A stretch of DNA of 64,000 bases, taken from assembly GCA_949358305.1 (NCBI GenBank), contig OX442314.1:65977369-66041368 (forward strand), read 5' to 3'. The position numbers were made by a program, and so were the translations under genes. The notes below the pieces were generated by a model. That model made no database searches. It saw only the letters and a list, made by a program, of their open reading frames with translations, and had not been told where the DNA came from. The stretch comes from Strigamia acuminata. Taxonomy: Eukaryota > Arthropoda > Chilopoda > Geophilomorpha > Linotaeniidae. Below, one piece after another: positions 47,701-56,881 of this stretch. Every line of letters starts with the position of its first letter. Positions within the stretch are counted from its first letter, which is position 1.

Positions 47701-50071
47701 AAACGACACGGAACTTGGTCGTTTCCCGGTCCTCCTTGATCACTGGATGGTGCGGAATAACATAAACGCTAGTCTTCTTGTATCTCTCTGCCAGAGGTAC
47801 TACTTCCGCGTGCTCTTCTTTGACGTAGTCCCACATGGCTTTGTTATAACGTTCCTTGTGGTCGCTGTTACTATCAATTCGCCTAAGCGTATGTGATAGT
47901 TGATTCAGAGCCAACTCCCAGTTCGACTCCAAAGCCCCAATCTTATCGTTGAAGGGCAAGCAAACCTGGTAGCGACCATCCTCCATTCGCTTGTGCGACT
48001 TCTCAAAGCGATCTCGAACAAAATCTGAATCGCGTTCGCCTGCTGTAATTCCAACAGCCTCCAGACTCCAAAGCTTTTCCAAGTCACGGTCAGTCTTAAT
48101 CTCACAGGTGTTGCAGCAAGAAACGTCACGCGAGCTCTCGGAGAAGACATCTGTCGACCCAGCGGCTCCTGACAACACCCACCCAAAAATGGTATTGACC
48201 AAACCCAAGCGGTTATCCAATCGCTTCCGTCCGTCAAGGCAGATTTCCCACCAAACATCAACCCCAAGCAAGATATCAACATTGCCTGCAGTCGAAGGTA
48301 AGTCTTCAGCCAATTCGAACCCCAAATCTTTAACCTTCTGAATGGTATCAGGGCTGGCTATCCCATACACATGCGGTAGGCTTCTTGCACTTAAAGCTGT
48401 CACCTTGAGCTCTCTGGCTCCGTGTCTAGACTGAAGGAGTAGCTTGTAAACGTCGTAAGACGCCGATCCAGCTTTCTCCTCATTGAGGCGTTGTGCGGTG
48501 GCTTCGATCGACCCACAACTCTTCAACCGTATCCGGTCGGCTACACTCTTTAAAATGTAGGACCGATGGCTGCCCGGATCTAACATGCCACGTATCGTGT
48601 GCGAACCTCCAGACTTTGTTTTTAACTCCGCTGTGAATATCATCAACTGAAGCGTTGATGAGATCGCCAAGGAGACGTTTGCACTCACGTCCTTGGGCTT
48701 CTCTACACCACCTCTACTCTGGGCATTCAATTTCCTGCAGATGGACGAGTGATGTCGTCCGCCGCAAGTCCTGCAGCTGGTTTTAACCTGACATCGCATT
48801 GCTCTGTGTCCTTCTTGCAGGCAATTGAAGCAAAGTCTGTTTTGTTGGGCTATGGTGGACTTCTCTGCCACGCTCATTTCTTTTTTACAGAAGGTGTTGG
48901 CATGGCCTTCTTTGCAAAAAATGCAAATTGCGCTTTCCACGGTCAGCTTTGGGCTAGAAGACTCTTTGGCTCTTTTGGATGTAGCGCATGTAGACATTGT
49001 GCCCTTGCGTTGATCTTTATCCTTGTCGGAACTTCCAGACTTGTCTTTCTTTGTTGCGAGACCTCCTGTTCCCATGACGTCTTCCATTTGCTCTAAGAGC
49101 TGAACTTCAGCCGCAAAGAAATTCAAAATTGTCACTAAATTTGAGGTCTTAGCTCCTTGCTGCTGGTAAAACCTCATTACCATGGCAGGTGGAAATTTTC
49201 TCAGCACGTCTGGTGCCAGAAGCAGACCAGCAGTCTGTACTGGAACGCTCAACTGTTCCAGCAAGCGGATAGCAGTGGACACCTTGGTCAATTGTGTCCT
49301 GACAGCTTTGACCGGATGCAACTCAGCAACCTGTCTCATGTCCCTTATGGACTTGACCAGAGCCACTCTCTGGGCTTCATCGTCCCCATAGGAACGGACC
49401 AACTCTTCTCTTGCTAAATTGTAATTACCATCCACTAAAGGGAATGCAGAGATCAGCATGGCGGCTTCTCCTGTACACAGCGACTGCAAGTATTGCAACT
49501 TCTCAATTTCTGATAAATCAGGGTTGCTGTGGACCGCCGAGTCAAAGCTGCTTAGGAAGGGACGGAATGTCGTCACATCTCCATTAAATTTCTGCATTTC
49601 CAACTTAGGAAGCTTTGCATTATTATGCCTTCTTGTCGACTGTGACAAGGTCTGGTTCAAAATCGAACCCTGGGACGTATTGGTCATTGACGCTGAAGCA
49701 TTTGCCGGGTTAGCTGACCAATGAGTCACGTGCTTCTTGGACATCTGTGTTCTGCTTTTAAGAACTGAAATCGGTGTCTCTAACTCTTCGATTTCCCTTA
49801 GATATCCTAAATACTGCTCCCTTGTCAGCTTTGGCTGCATAGTGTTCAGGTCGTTAATCATTTTCATGATCTTTTCATCGGCGACCATTTCTATGGCTTC
49901 CAACTCTCCTGTGTCTTTTAAGGTCAAAGACCTTCTCAAAACCGCATCCAAGGAGATTCCAATCGTCGTGAATCTACCAGCCAACACGTCCATTTCTTCT
50001 GGCGGTTGTTGCTCAACCGTTGTTGGCGTCGTTCTCCCTGATCCTGACCTTGATCCACCTCCTGTAGCCAT
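44798..50071 (-). CDS. gag-pol: BEL/Pao Gag-Pol polyprotein, intact (1757 aa)
   Basis: The start is the ATG at 50071 (GACATGGCT, a good context); the upstream in-frame codons are a TTG-led extension. Approximate residues: low-complexity N-terminus; Gag DUF1759 from 154 (LPKLEMQKFNGD); three zinc knuckles 383-445 (CIFCKEGHANTFC, CFNCLQEGHRAMRC, CRTCGGRHHSSIC); protease region with LDPGSHRSY near 497; RT from about 780 (FRVVFNASSAKKG, DIKQAFLQV, IYMDDLTSG near 920); RNase H (FCDASPQAYG near 1095, SDSMVALGW, NPADVLTRP); H2C2 zinc domain; integrase core with Asp in GIDHLGPL, Asp in FSDNSKTF and Glu in GGAWERLVRS; DUF5641-like C-terminus. It makes particles, copies RNA and integrates cDNA. No stop or frameshift is seen. 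Odd: the protease has DPGS where DSG or DTG is usual. Confidence 0.96.
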   Translation of the reverse strand: MATGGGSRSGSGRTTPTTVEQQPPEEMDVLAGRFTTIGISLDAVLRRSLTLKDTGELEAIEMVADEKIMKMINDLNTMQPKLTREQYLGYLREIEELETPISVLKSRTQMSKKHVTHWSANPANASASMTNTSQGSILNQTLSQSTRRHNNAKLPKLEMQKFNGDVTTFRPFLSSFDSAVHSNPDLSEIEKLQYLQSLCTGEAAMLISAFPLVDGNYNLAREELVRSYGDDEAQRVALVKSIRDMRQVAELHPVKAVRTQLTKVSTAIRLLEQLSVPVQTAGLLLAPDVLRKFPPAMVMRFYQQQGAKTSNLVTILNFFAAEVQLLEQMEDVMGTGGLATKKDKSGSSDKDKDQRKGTMSTCATSKRAKESSSPKLTVESAICIFCKEGHANTFCKKEMSVAEKSTIAQQNRLCFNCLQEGHRAMRCQVKTSCRTCGGRHHSSICRKLNAQSRGGVEKPKDVSANVSLAISSTLQLMIFTAELKTKSGGSHTIRGMLDPGSHRSYILKSVADRIRLKSCGSIEATAQRLNEEKAGSASYDVYKLLLQSRHGARELKVTALSARSLPHVYGIASPDTIQKVKDLGFELAEDLPSTAGNVDILLGVDVWWEICLDGRKRLDNRLGLVNTIFGWVLSGAAGSTDVFSESSRDVSCCNTCEIKTDRDLEKLWSLEAVGITAGERDSDFVRDRFEKSHKRMEDGRYQVCLPFNDKIGALESNWELALNQLSHTLRRIDSNSDHKERYNKAMWDYVKEEHAEVVPLAERYKKTSVYVIPHHPVIKEDRETTKFRVVFNASSAKKGLPSLNDCLYPGPSLNPDIVPVMIRFRLFCVVAIADIKQAFLQVLINPDHCDFLRFLWVSEEYFQEGYSWQNLWDHLVVLRMIVVPFGVNSSPFLLCAVIRAQGRLYLVLFPKEADALDKGIYMDDLTSGADGTKETVKHCVNLRRILDEGKLPLVKWATSKAEVFDALKDKDFHMRADKFEDLGIVKMLGILWSVQDDTLMFRIPTGVEIPRSRRGILSLLASVFDPLGLIAPVILRMKILLQSMWGHDIRWDDIISEENREIVAKWYADLQRLTEARVKRWMGTYSGQEMDIDVFCDASPQAYGCAIYVRAASGATQLLLSKSRIAPTTKLTLPRLELTATVVGVRMVEYILEDFLPGYPIGKIRYYSDSMVALGWLKSNKNRWKPYVSNRVAEVLEKSSPSQWAYVPTDRNPADVLTRPCEAKSLLANRLWWDGPGQLEDLVDEPEDVDLPMEEAKKEKVALVASDGEAHICEVFKRFSSFNRLVRVFAFMRRWLPFSARGRDLEVLEIEVAEERVIRLAQVLSFPDERQAAMVKEKVAKGSILKNFDIFLDERDLLRLRSRLGKSELPFDETFPILLHPDSWVTRLIIKKVHLQLLHGELSETFYRLRDKYWIVRGRRTVKAVIRSCLVCKRERLDRNNPSTGDPPMERVTPAAPFQHTGIDHLGPLTVRHKEKGRKVYILLFTCLVTRAIHLEVSENLSVEKFLLAFRRFGARFGYPAKVFSDNSKTFERGSQEIQSWGKLLTKDGIRTFLSEKRVVWSFIPPLSPWAGGAWERLVRSVKDKLRKMLLRRTVDLETLQTLAAEIGSVLNSRPLSYVHEEVDGGRILSPENFLTGGMPKWVINRPLHAIQKKDLRRLDRKRRLFIWEFWRIWRESYLKQLRNFHEVKGDSRFKNPEVNQIVLLEKVGCNPYFWPLARVIEVLPGEDGFVRVVRVVTANGKEYRRSVKHVRALELD

Positions 50072-50751
50072 GTCAGACCTGGAATGGCAGAAAGTGAAGA
50101 CAATCAATCAGCCAAAAACCAAAGACACACACCAGACAAAACACAAGTACCAGTTGGCCAAACAGTGACCAAATACACTAACTGCTAAACTAAAGAACTG
50201 AGTGACACAACACTCAAAAATTCTCTTAACTGGTGCTAAACTTTTCTATGCTGAGGAAATTGAGTGATGCAACACCCAAAAATTCCCTGAACTCTAAAGT
50301 AGACTATTTCCTGTTAACTACTTCTAAACTGTGCTCTCCTGCTTGTGCAGTTATCTAGAGCGAGACAAACTTAAATTGCTACTTAAATGCAAAAAAACAC
50401 ACTTCCCCTCCCCCCTGAGAGGGCACATCAAGTAATCCCAATAAAAACCCAACCAAAACCACTTTAATCAACTAAATAATCTTCTTCTTTCAGGTGGCAG
50501 CAACTGATCAACTTGCACATTGCGTTGTGAATTACTTGGCAGACTCAGGATGTCCATGGCCGCTCTCACGTGACTCTCTGGCGTGCGCACTTGATGCCGG
50601 ACGCTCGCGGAACCAGCCGCACAAGACGAACCAACTGGCGCGCACCAAACCACTTGAGCCACTTGCTGAACGCCCAAATGACCACTGAAACGCACACGCT
50701 GCGCAAACGTGCACGAAATCCTGGAATCACGGTACCAAAAACTCAGCTCCC
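50072..50751 (-). other. 5' leader of element A
   Basis: 680 bases between 5' LTR and Gag ATG. A possible splice acceptor (pyrimidine-rich sequence then CCATTCCAG) lies 9 bases before the ATG in element sense. Frames on either strand here (for example 49737-50168 and 50468-50908) cross into Gag or the LTR and look incidental. Confidence 0.7.
50714..50737 (-). promoter_or_regulatory. Primer-binding site of element A
   Basis: In element sense, 14 bases after the 5' LTR, TGGTACCGTGA followed by TTCCAGGATTTCG. The first 11 bases equal those of the thymidine-kinase element. A tRNA-His-like 3' end (complement TGGTGCCGTGA) matches 10 of 11; the primer tRNA is not certain. Confidence 0.65.
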
Positions 50752-52305
50752 TGTAGCAAACAACCTTGGCTCTCACAAGGAATACTGGCGAATTGGTCTG
50801 TAAACTCTGGAGACCGCCCGAGACTGTATAGTGGTTGATGAAACAAGTTGACCTCTCAGCCCAAACTCTAGGCCTAACTGCATCATGAGAAATCAGGCCT
50901 AACTGCATTCAGTTGAAAATGATAAAGGAAGCTCTCTGGATACTGGGGAAAACCTTGTGCCTCCAGTGAGGAGGAGAGCATGCAAAGCTTTCTACTCACT
51001 CATTTGCATATTTCCCTGAGTAGGAAATAAGATCAGAAAAGAATGTTCAAAGCAGGAGTGAAAACACATCAACTTTTTAATCTTAACAACAAGTAACAAC
51101 TGATTGCTTCTTTAGCAACCACACAACAACTGGTCACCTGCTTACAATAAATATCAGTGACCAAACAATACAGATTTGCATAATAACAATAGTGCCAACA
51201 AGGTTTCCGTATTCCTACAACAGATGTCAAACTTAACATAAGTAAAGGCAAAACTTAACCTAACACCTTGATAACATTATGACCTGTGCAAACAGCACTT
51301 CACTTAAACTTAACAGATAATTCAAAGGCTAAAACTAACATTAATTACACTCAAAACACAATGCTTAGCCCAAACCCAATCACCACCAACAGAGGGCGCA
51401 ACGTGTCACAGTTTTAACCCCTTTACAACCATGCAATAACAAAGGTAAAGGCTTAGATTAATAACTCTTAATATTGGTAATTTATACAAACAATAACTAG
51501 TATATATTCCCTATGTCCAGGTTTCATTAAAACCCCAAACTAAATAATAACAGGGCACCAGTGCAGCACCAAATCCAAGATGGCGACCATGCAACTGCTA
51601 AAATGACGTGAATGGAGCCAAACAAGGTCGCAAGCGACTCACAGGCCTTCTCAACGATGGATCTGCGTCCTAGAACGGTCAGTACAACTTTCCCAGTGCT
51701 TGGACATTGAAACCCGACCAATTCAACTCATTTGCAGGACCCACACGACCACGAGAGGCGTCGCAAGGCGTGCGCTCACGCCCGACGCTCCCGAACGCTC
51801 ACAAACGATGTCCAACGTTCATCCAGCGACCCAGGACACCTGGGGAGTTCCTTAAACACCAATACAAGTTAGTATAAATTAAATCACAAGCAAAACAAGC
51901 ACTAAAACTGCAATTGTGCTTATTTCAGGTTCTTCCCGTCTCCCAGTTCACTTGCGCTATGGCGGCCATCTTGCCGGTGCACGACTATCTCCCTCGCAAG
52001 TGAACTGGAAACGGGAGAGAACTTACAAATACTAGAAACAACACCTAAAAGTGAAAAAGACACATAAAACAATTACAAAAGACTAAAAACACAACTTTCA
52101 AACATTCCAGGTGTGGCAGGCGAAGTGGCAACCCCCTTGAACTTCCAGGATCGTGTCAACAAAGCAGCAAACCAACTGGACATGTCAGATATGTGTTAAA
52201 AATCTATTCAAACTTGACAACAAAATTAAAAAAGCCTTTTCTTCCTTTCAGAAGATAAACAACGTGAAATCTCCAGATCTTTTTGTTGCGTTCTTGCTCG
52301 CAACA
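50752..52305 (-). repeat. 5' LTR of element A (1554 bp)
   Basis: Same sequence as 43192-44745. The right edge CGCAACA is followed by TTTGTGCTAAG, satellite in the phase that continues from the left flank. Confidence 0.97.
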
Positions 52306-55300
52306 TTTGTGCTAAGTCAACTGTGATGAGATCAAAAGTCTATTCTCCTAAATCAATGGTTGAATGTTTCTAAAACTTACATTGGAGCCTTCTACTAAGG
52401 TTTAAACACTATTTCTGAACATTCAGAGACATTGGACTTGTGGTGTTTGTGCTAAGTCAACTGTGATGAGATCAAAAGTCTATTCTCCCAAATCATTGGT
52501 TGGATGTTTCTAAAACTTACATTGGAGCCTTCTACTAAGGTTTAAACACTATTTCTGAACATTCAGAGACATTGGACTTGTGGTGTTTGTGCTAAGTCAA
52601 CTGTGATGAGATCAAAAGTCTATTCTCCCAAATCATTGGTTGGATGTTTCTAAAACTTACATTGGAGCCTTCTACTAAGGTTTAAACACTATTTCTGAAC
52701 ATTCAGAGACATTGGTCTTGTGGCGTTTGTTCTAAGTCAACTGTGATGAGATCAAAAGTCTATTCTCCCAAATCATTGGTTGGATGTTTCTAAAACTTAC
52801 ATTGGAGCCTTCTACTAAGGTTTAAACACTATTTCTGAACATTCAGAGACATTGGTCTTGTGGTGTTTGTTCTAAGTCAACTGTGATGAGATCAAAAGTC
52901 TATTCTCCCAAATCATTGGTTGGATGTTTCTAAAACTTACATTGGAGCCTTCTACTAAGGTTTAAACACTATTTCTGAACATTCAGAGACATTGGTCTTG
53001 TGGTGTTTGTGCTAAGTCAACTGTGATGAGATCAAAAGTCTATTCTCCCAAATCATTGGTTGGATGTTTCTAAAACTTACATTGGAGCCTTCTACTAAGG
53101 TTTAAACACTATTTCTGAACATTCAGAGACATTGGTCTTGTGGTGTTTGTGCTAAGTCAACTGCGATGTGAAATGAACTCAAAATTTTTTTTTCAAAATT
53201 TATTGCTTGGGTGTTGCTAAAACTTATATTGAAGGCTTCTACTAAGGTTTAAACACTATTTCTGAACATTCAGAGACATTGGACTTGTGGTGTTTGTGCT
53301 AAGTCAACTGTGATGAGATCAAAAGTCTATTCTCCCAAATCATTGGTTGGATGTTTCTAAAACTTACATTAGAGCCTTCTACTAAGGTTTAAACACTAAT
53401 TCTGAACATTCAGAGACATTGGTCTTGTGGTGTTTGTGCTAAGTCAACTGTGATGAGATCAAAAGTCTATTCTCCCAAATCATTGGTTGGATGTTTCTAA
53501 AACTTACATTGGAGCCTTCTACTAAGGTTTAAACACTATTTCTGAACATTCAGAGACATTGGATTGTGGTGTTTGTGCTAAGTCAACTGTGATGAGATCA
53601 AAAGTCTATTCTCCTAAATCAATGGTTGAATGTTTCTAAAACTTACATTGGAGCCTTCTACTAAGGTTTAAACACTATTTCTGAACATTCAGAGACATTG
53701 GTCTTGTGGTGTTTGTGCTAAGTCAACTGTGATTAGATCAAAAGTCTATTCTCCCAAATCATTGGTTGGATGTCTCTAAAACTTACATTGGAGCCTTCTA
53801 CTAAGGTTTAAACACTATTTCTGAACATTCAGAGACATTGGTCTTGTGGTGTTTGTGCTAAGTCAACTGTGATGAGATCAAAAGTCTATTCTCCCAAATT
53901 ATTGGTTGGATGTTTCTAAAATTTACATTGGAGCCTTCTACTAAGGTTTAAACACTATTTCTGAACATTCAGAGACATTGGTCTTGTGGTGTTTGTGCTA
54001 AGTCAACTGTGATGAGATCAAAAGTCTATTCTCCTAAATCAATGGTTGAATGTTTCTAAAACTTACATTGGAGCCTTCTACTAAGGTTTAAACACTATTT
54101 CTGAACATTCAGAGACATTGGACTTGTGGTGTTTGTGCTAAGTCAACTGTGATGAGATCAAAAGTCTATTCTCCCAAATCATTGGTTGGATGTTTCTAAA
54201 ACTTACATTGGAGCCTTCTACTAAGGTTTAAACACTATTTCTGAACATTCAGAGACATTGGACTTGTGGTGTTTGTTCTAAGTCAACTGTGATGAGATCA
54301 AAAGTCTATTCTCCCAAATCATTGGTTGGATGTTTCTAAAACTTACATTGGAGCTTTCTACTAAGGTTTAAACACTAATTCTGAACATTCAGAGACATTG
54401 GTCTTGTGGTGTTTGTGCTAAGTCAACTGTGATGAGATCAAAAGTCTATTCTCTTAAATCATTGGTTGAATGTTTCTAAAACTTACATTGGAGCCTTCTA
54501 CTAAGGTTTAAACACTATTTCTGAACATTCAGAGACATTGGTCTTGTGGTGTTTGTGCTAAGTCAACTGTGATGAGATCAAAAGTCTATTCTCCCAAATC
54601 ATTGGTTGGATGTTTCTAAAACTTACATTGGAGCCTTCTACTAAGGTTTAAACACTATTTCTGAACATTCAGAGACATTGGTCTTGTGGTGTTTGTGCTA
54701 AGTCAACTGTGATTAGATCAAAAGTCTATTCTCCCAAATCATTGGTTGGATGTCTCTAAAACTTACATTGGAGCCTTCTACTAAGGTTTAAACACTATTT
54801 CTGAACATTCAGAGACATTGGTCTTGTGGTGTTTGTGCTAAGTCAACTGTGATGAGATCAAAAGTCTATTCTCCCAAATCATTGGTTGGATGTTTCTAAA
54901 ATTTACATTGGAGCCTTCTACTAAGGTTTAAACACTATTTCTGAACATTCAGAGACATTGGTCTTGTGGTGTTTGTGCTAAGTCAACTGTGATGAGATCA
55001 AAAGTCTATTCTCCTAAATCAATGGTTGAATGTTTCTAAAACTTACATTGGAGCCTTCTACTAAGGTTTAAACACTATTTCTGAACATTCAGAGACATTG
55101 GACTTGTGGTGTTTGTGCTAAGTCAACTGTGATGAGATCAAAAGTCTATTCTCCCAAATCATTGGTTGGATGTTTCTAAAACTTACATTGGAGCCTTCTA
55201 CTAAGGTTTAAACACTATTTCTGAACATTCAGAGACATTGGACTTGTGGTGTTTGTGCTAAGTCAACTGTGATGAGATCAAAAGTCTATTCTCCCAAATC

Positions 55301-56881
55301 ATTGGTTGGATGTTTCTAAAACTTACATTGGAGCCTTCTACTAAGGTTTAAACACTATTTCTGAACATTCAGAGACATTGGTCTTGTGGTGTTTGTGCTA
55401 AGTCAACTGTGATGAGATCAAAAGTCTATTCTCCCAAATCATTGGTTGGATGTTTCTAAAATTTACATTGGAGCCTTCTACTAAGGTTTAAACACTATTT
55501 TTGAACATTCAGAGACATTGGTCTTGTGGTGTTTGTGCTAAGTCAACTGTGATGAGATCAAAAGTCTATTCTCCTAAATCAATGGTTGAATGTTTCTAAA
55601 ACTTACATTGGAGCCTTCTACTAAGGTTTAAACACTATTTCTGAACATTCAGAGACATTGGACTTGTGGTGTTTGTGCTAAGTCAACTGTGATGAGATCA
55701 AAAGTCTATTCTCCCAAATCATTGGTTGGATGTCTCTAAAACTTACATTGGAGCCTTCTACTAAGGTTTAAACACTATTTCTGAACATTCAGAGACATTG
55801 GTGTTTGTGCTAAGTCAACTGTGATGAGATCAAAAGTCTATTCTCCCAAATCATTGGTTGGATGTTTCTAAAACTTACATTGGAGCCTTCTACTAAGGTT
55901 TAAACACTATTTCTGAACATTCAGAGACATTGGTCTTGTGGTGTTTGTTCTAAGTCAACTGTGATGAGATCAAAAGTCTATTCTCCCAAATCATTGGTTG
56001 GATGTTTCTAAAACTTACATTGGAGCCTTCTACTAAGGTTTAAACACTATTTCTGAACATTCAGAGACATTGGTCTTGTGGTGTTTGTGCTAAGTCAACT
56101 GCGATGTGAAATGAACTCAAAATTTTTTTTTCAAAATTTATTGCTTGGGTGTTGCTAAAACTTATATTGAAGGCTTCTACTAAGGTTTAAACACTATTTC
56201 TGAACATTCAGAGACATTGGACTTGTGGTGTTTGTGCTAAGTCAACTGTGATGAGATCAAAAGTCTATTCTCCCAAATCATTGGTTGGATGTTTCTAAAA
56301 CTTACATTAGAGTCTTCTACTAAGGTTTAAACACTAATTCTGAACATTCAGAGACATTGGTCTTGTGGTGTTTGTGCTAAGTCAACTGTGATGAGATCAA
56401 AAGTCTATTCTCCCAAATCATTGGTTGGATGTTTCTAAAACTTACATTGGAGCCTTCTACTAAGGTTTAAACACTATTTCTGAACATTCAGAGACATTGG
56501 ATTGTGGTGTTTGTGCTAAGTCAACTGTGATGAGATCAAAAGTCTATTCTCCTAAATCAATGGTTGAATGTTTCTAAAACTTACATTGGAGCCTTCTACT
56601 AAGGTTTAAACACTATTTCTGAACATTCAGAGACATTGGTCTTGTGGTGTTTGTGCTAAGTCAACTGTGATTAGATCAAAAGTCTATTCTCCCAAATCAT
56701 TGGTTGGATGTCTCTAAAACTTACATTGGAGCCTTCTACTAAGGTTTAAACACTATTTCTGAACATTCAGAGACATTGGTCTTGTGGTGTTTGTGCTAAG
56801 TCAACTGTGATGAGATCAAAAGTCTATTCTCCCAAATTATTGGTTGGATGTTTCTAAAATTTACATTGGAGCCTTCTACTA
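52306..56881. repeat. 140-bp satellite, array 4 (about 33 monomers)
   Basis: Divergent 147-bp monomers begin near 53161 and 56099. A 2938-bp (21-unit) duplication joins them: the rare variant CCCAAATTATTGG occurs near 53896 and 56834, and GGATTGTGG, a one-base deletion, near 53562 and 56500. A shortened monomer (GACATTGGTGTTTGTGC) is near 55795. The array is interrupted by the X element at 56882. Confidence 0.98.

Larger units (their letters stand above)
43192..52305 (-). mobile_element. Full-length BEL/Pao retrotransposon, family A (9114 bp)
   Basis: Two 1554-bp LTRs match line for line at an offset of 7560. Flanked by the 4-bp target duplication TTTG (43188-43191 and 52306-52309) cut from satellite sequence. 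Internal order on the minus strand: primer-binding site, leader, one ORF of 1757 codons with every domain needed, then the pre-LTR motif. With identical LTRs and an open frame this is a very recent, potentially autonomous insertion. Confidence 0.97.

Noticed and set aside
50072-50107. Upstream start for Gag-Pol of element A
   Set aside because: The codon at 50107 is TTG; the ATG at 50071 has a better context and gives the same N-terminal MAT as the kinase element.
43192-52305. Assembly duplication of the 1.55-kb blocks at 43192 and 50752
   Set aside because: The blocks are the two LTRs of one element: correct termini, primer-binding site, pre-LTR motif and 4-bp target duplication.
10427-56881. 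CRISPR-like array
   Set aside because: The repeat unit is a continuous 140-bp satellite with no unique spacers, and the window is metazoan.
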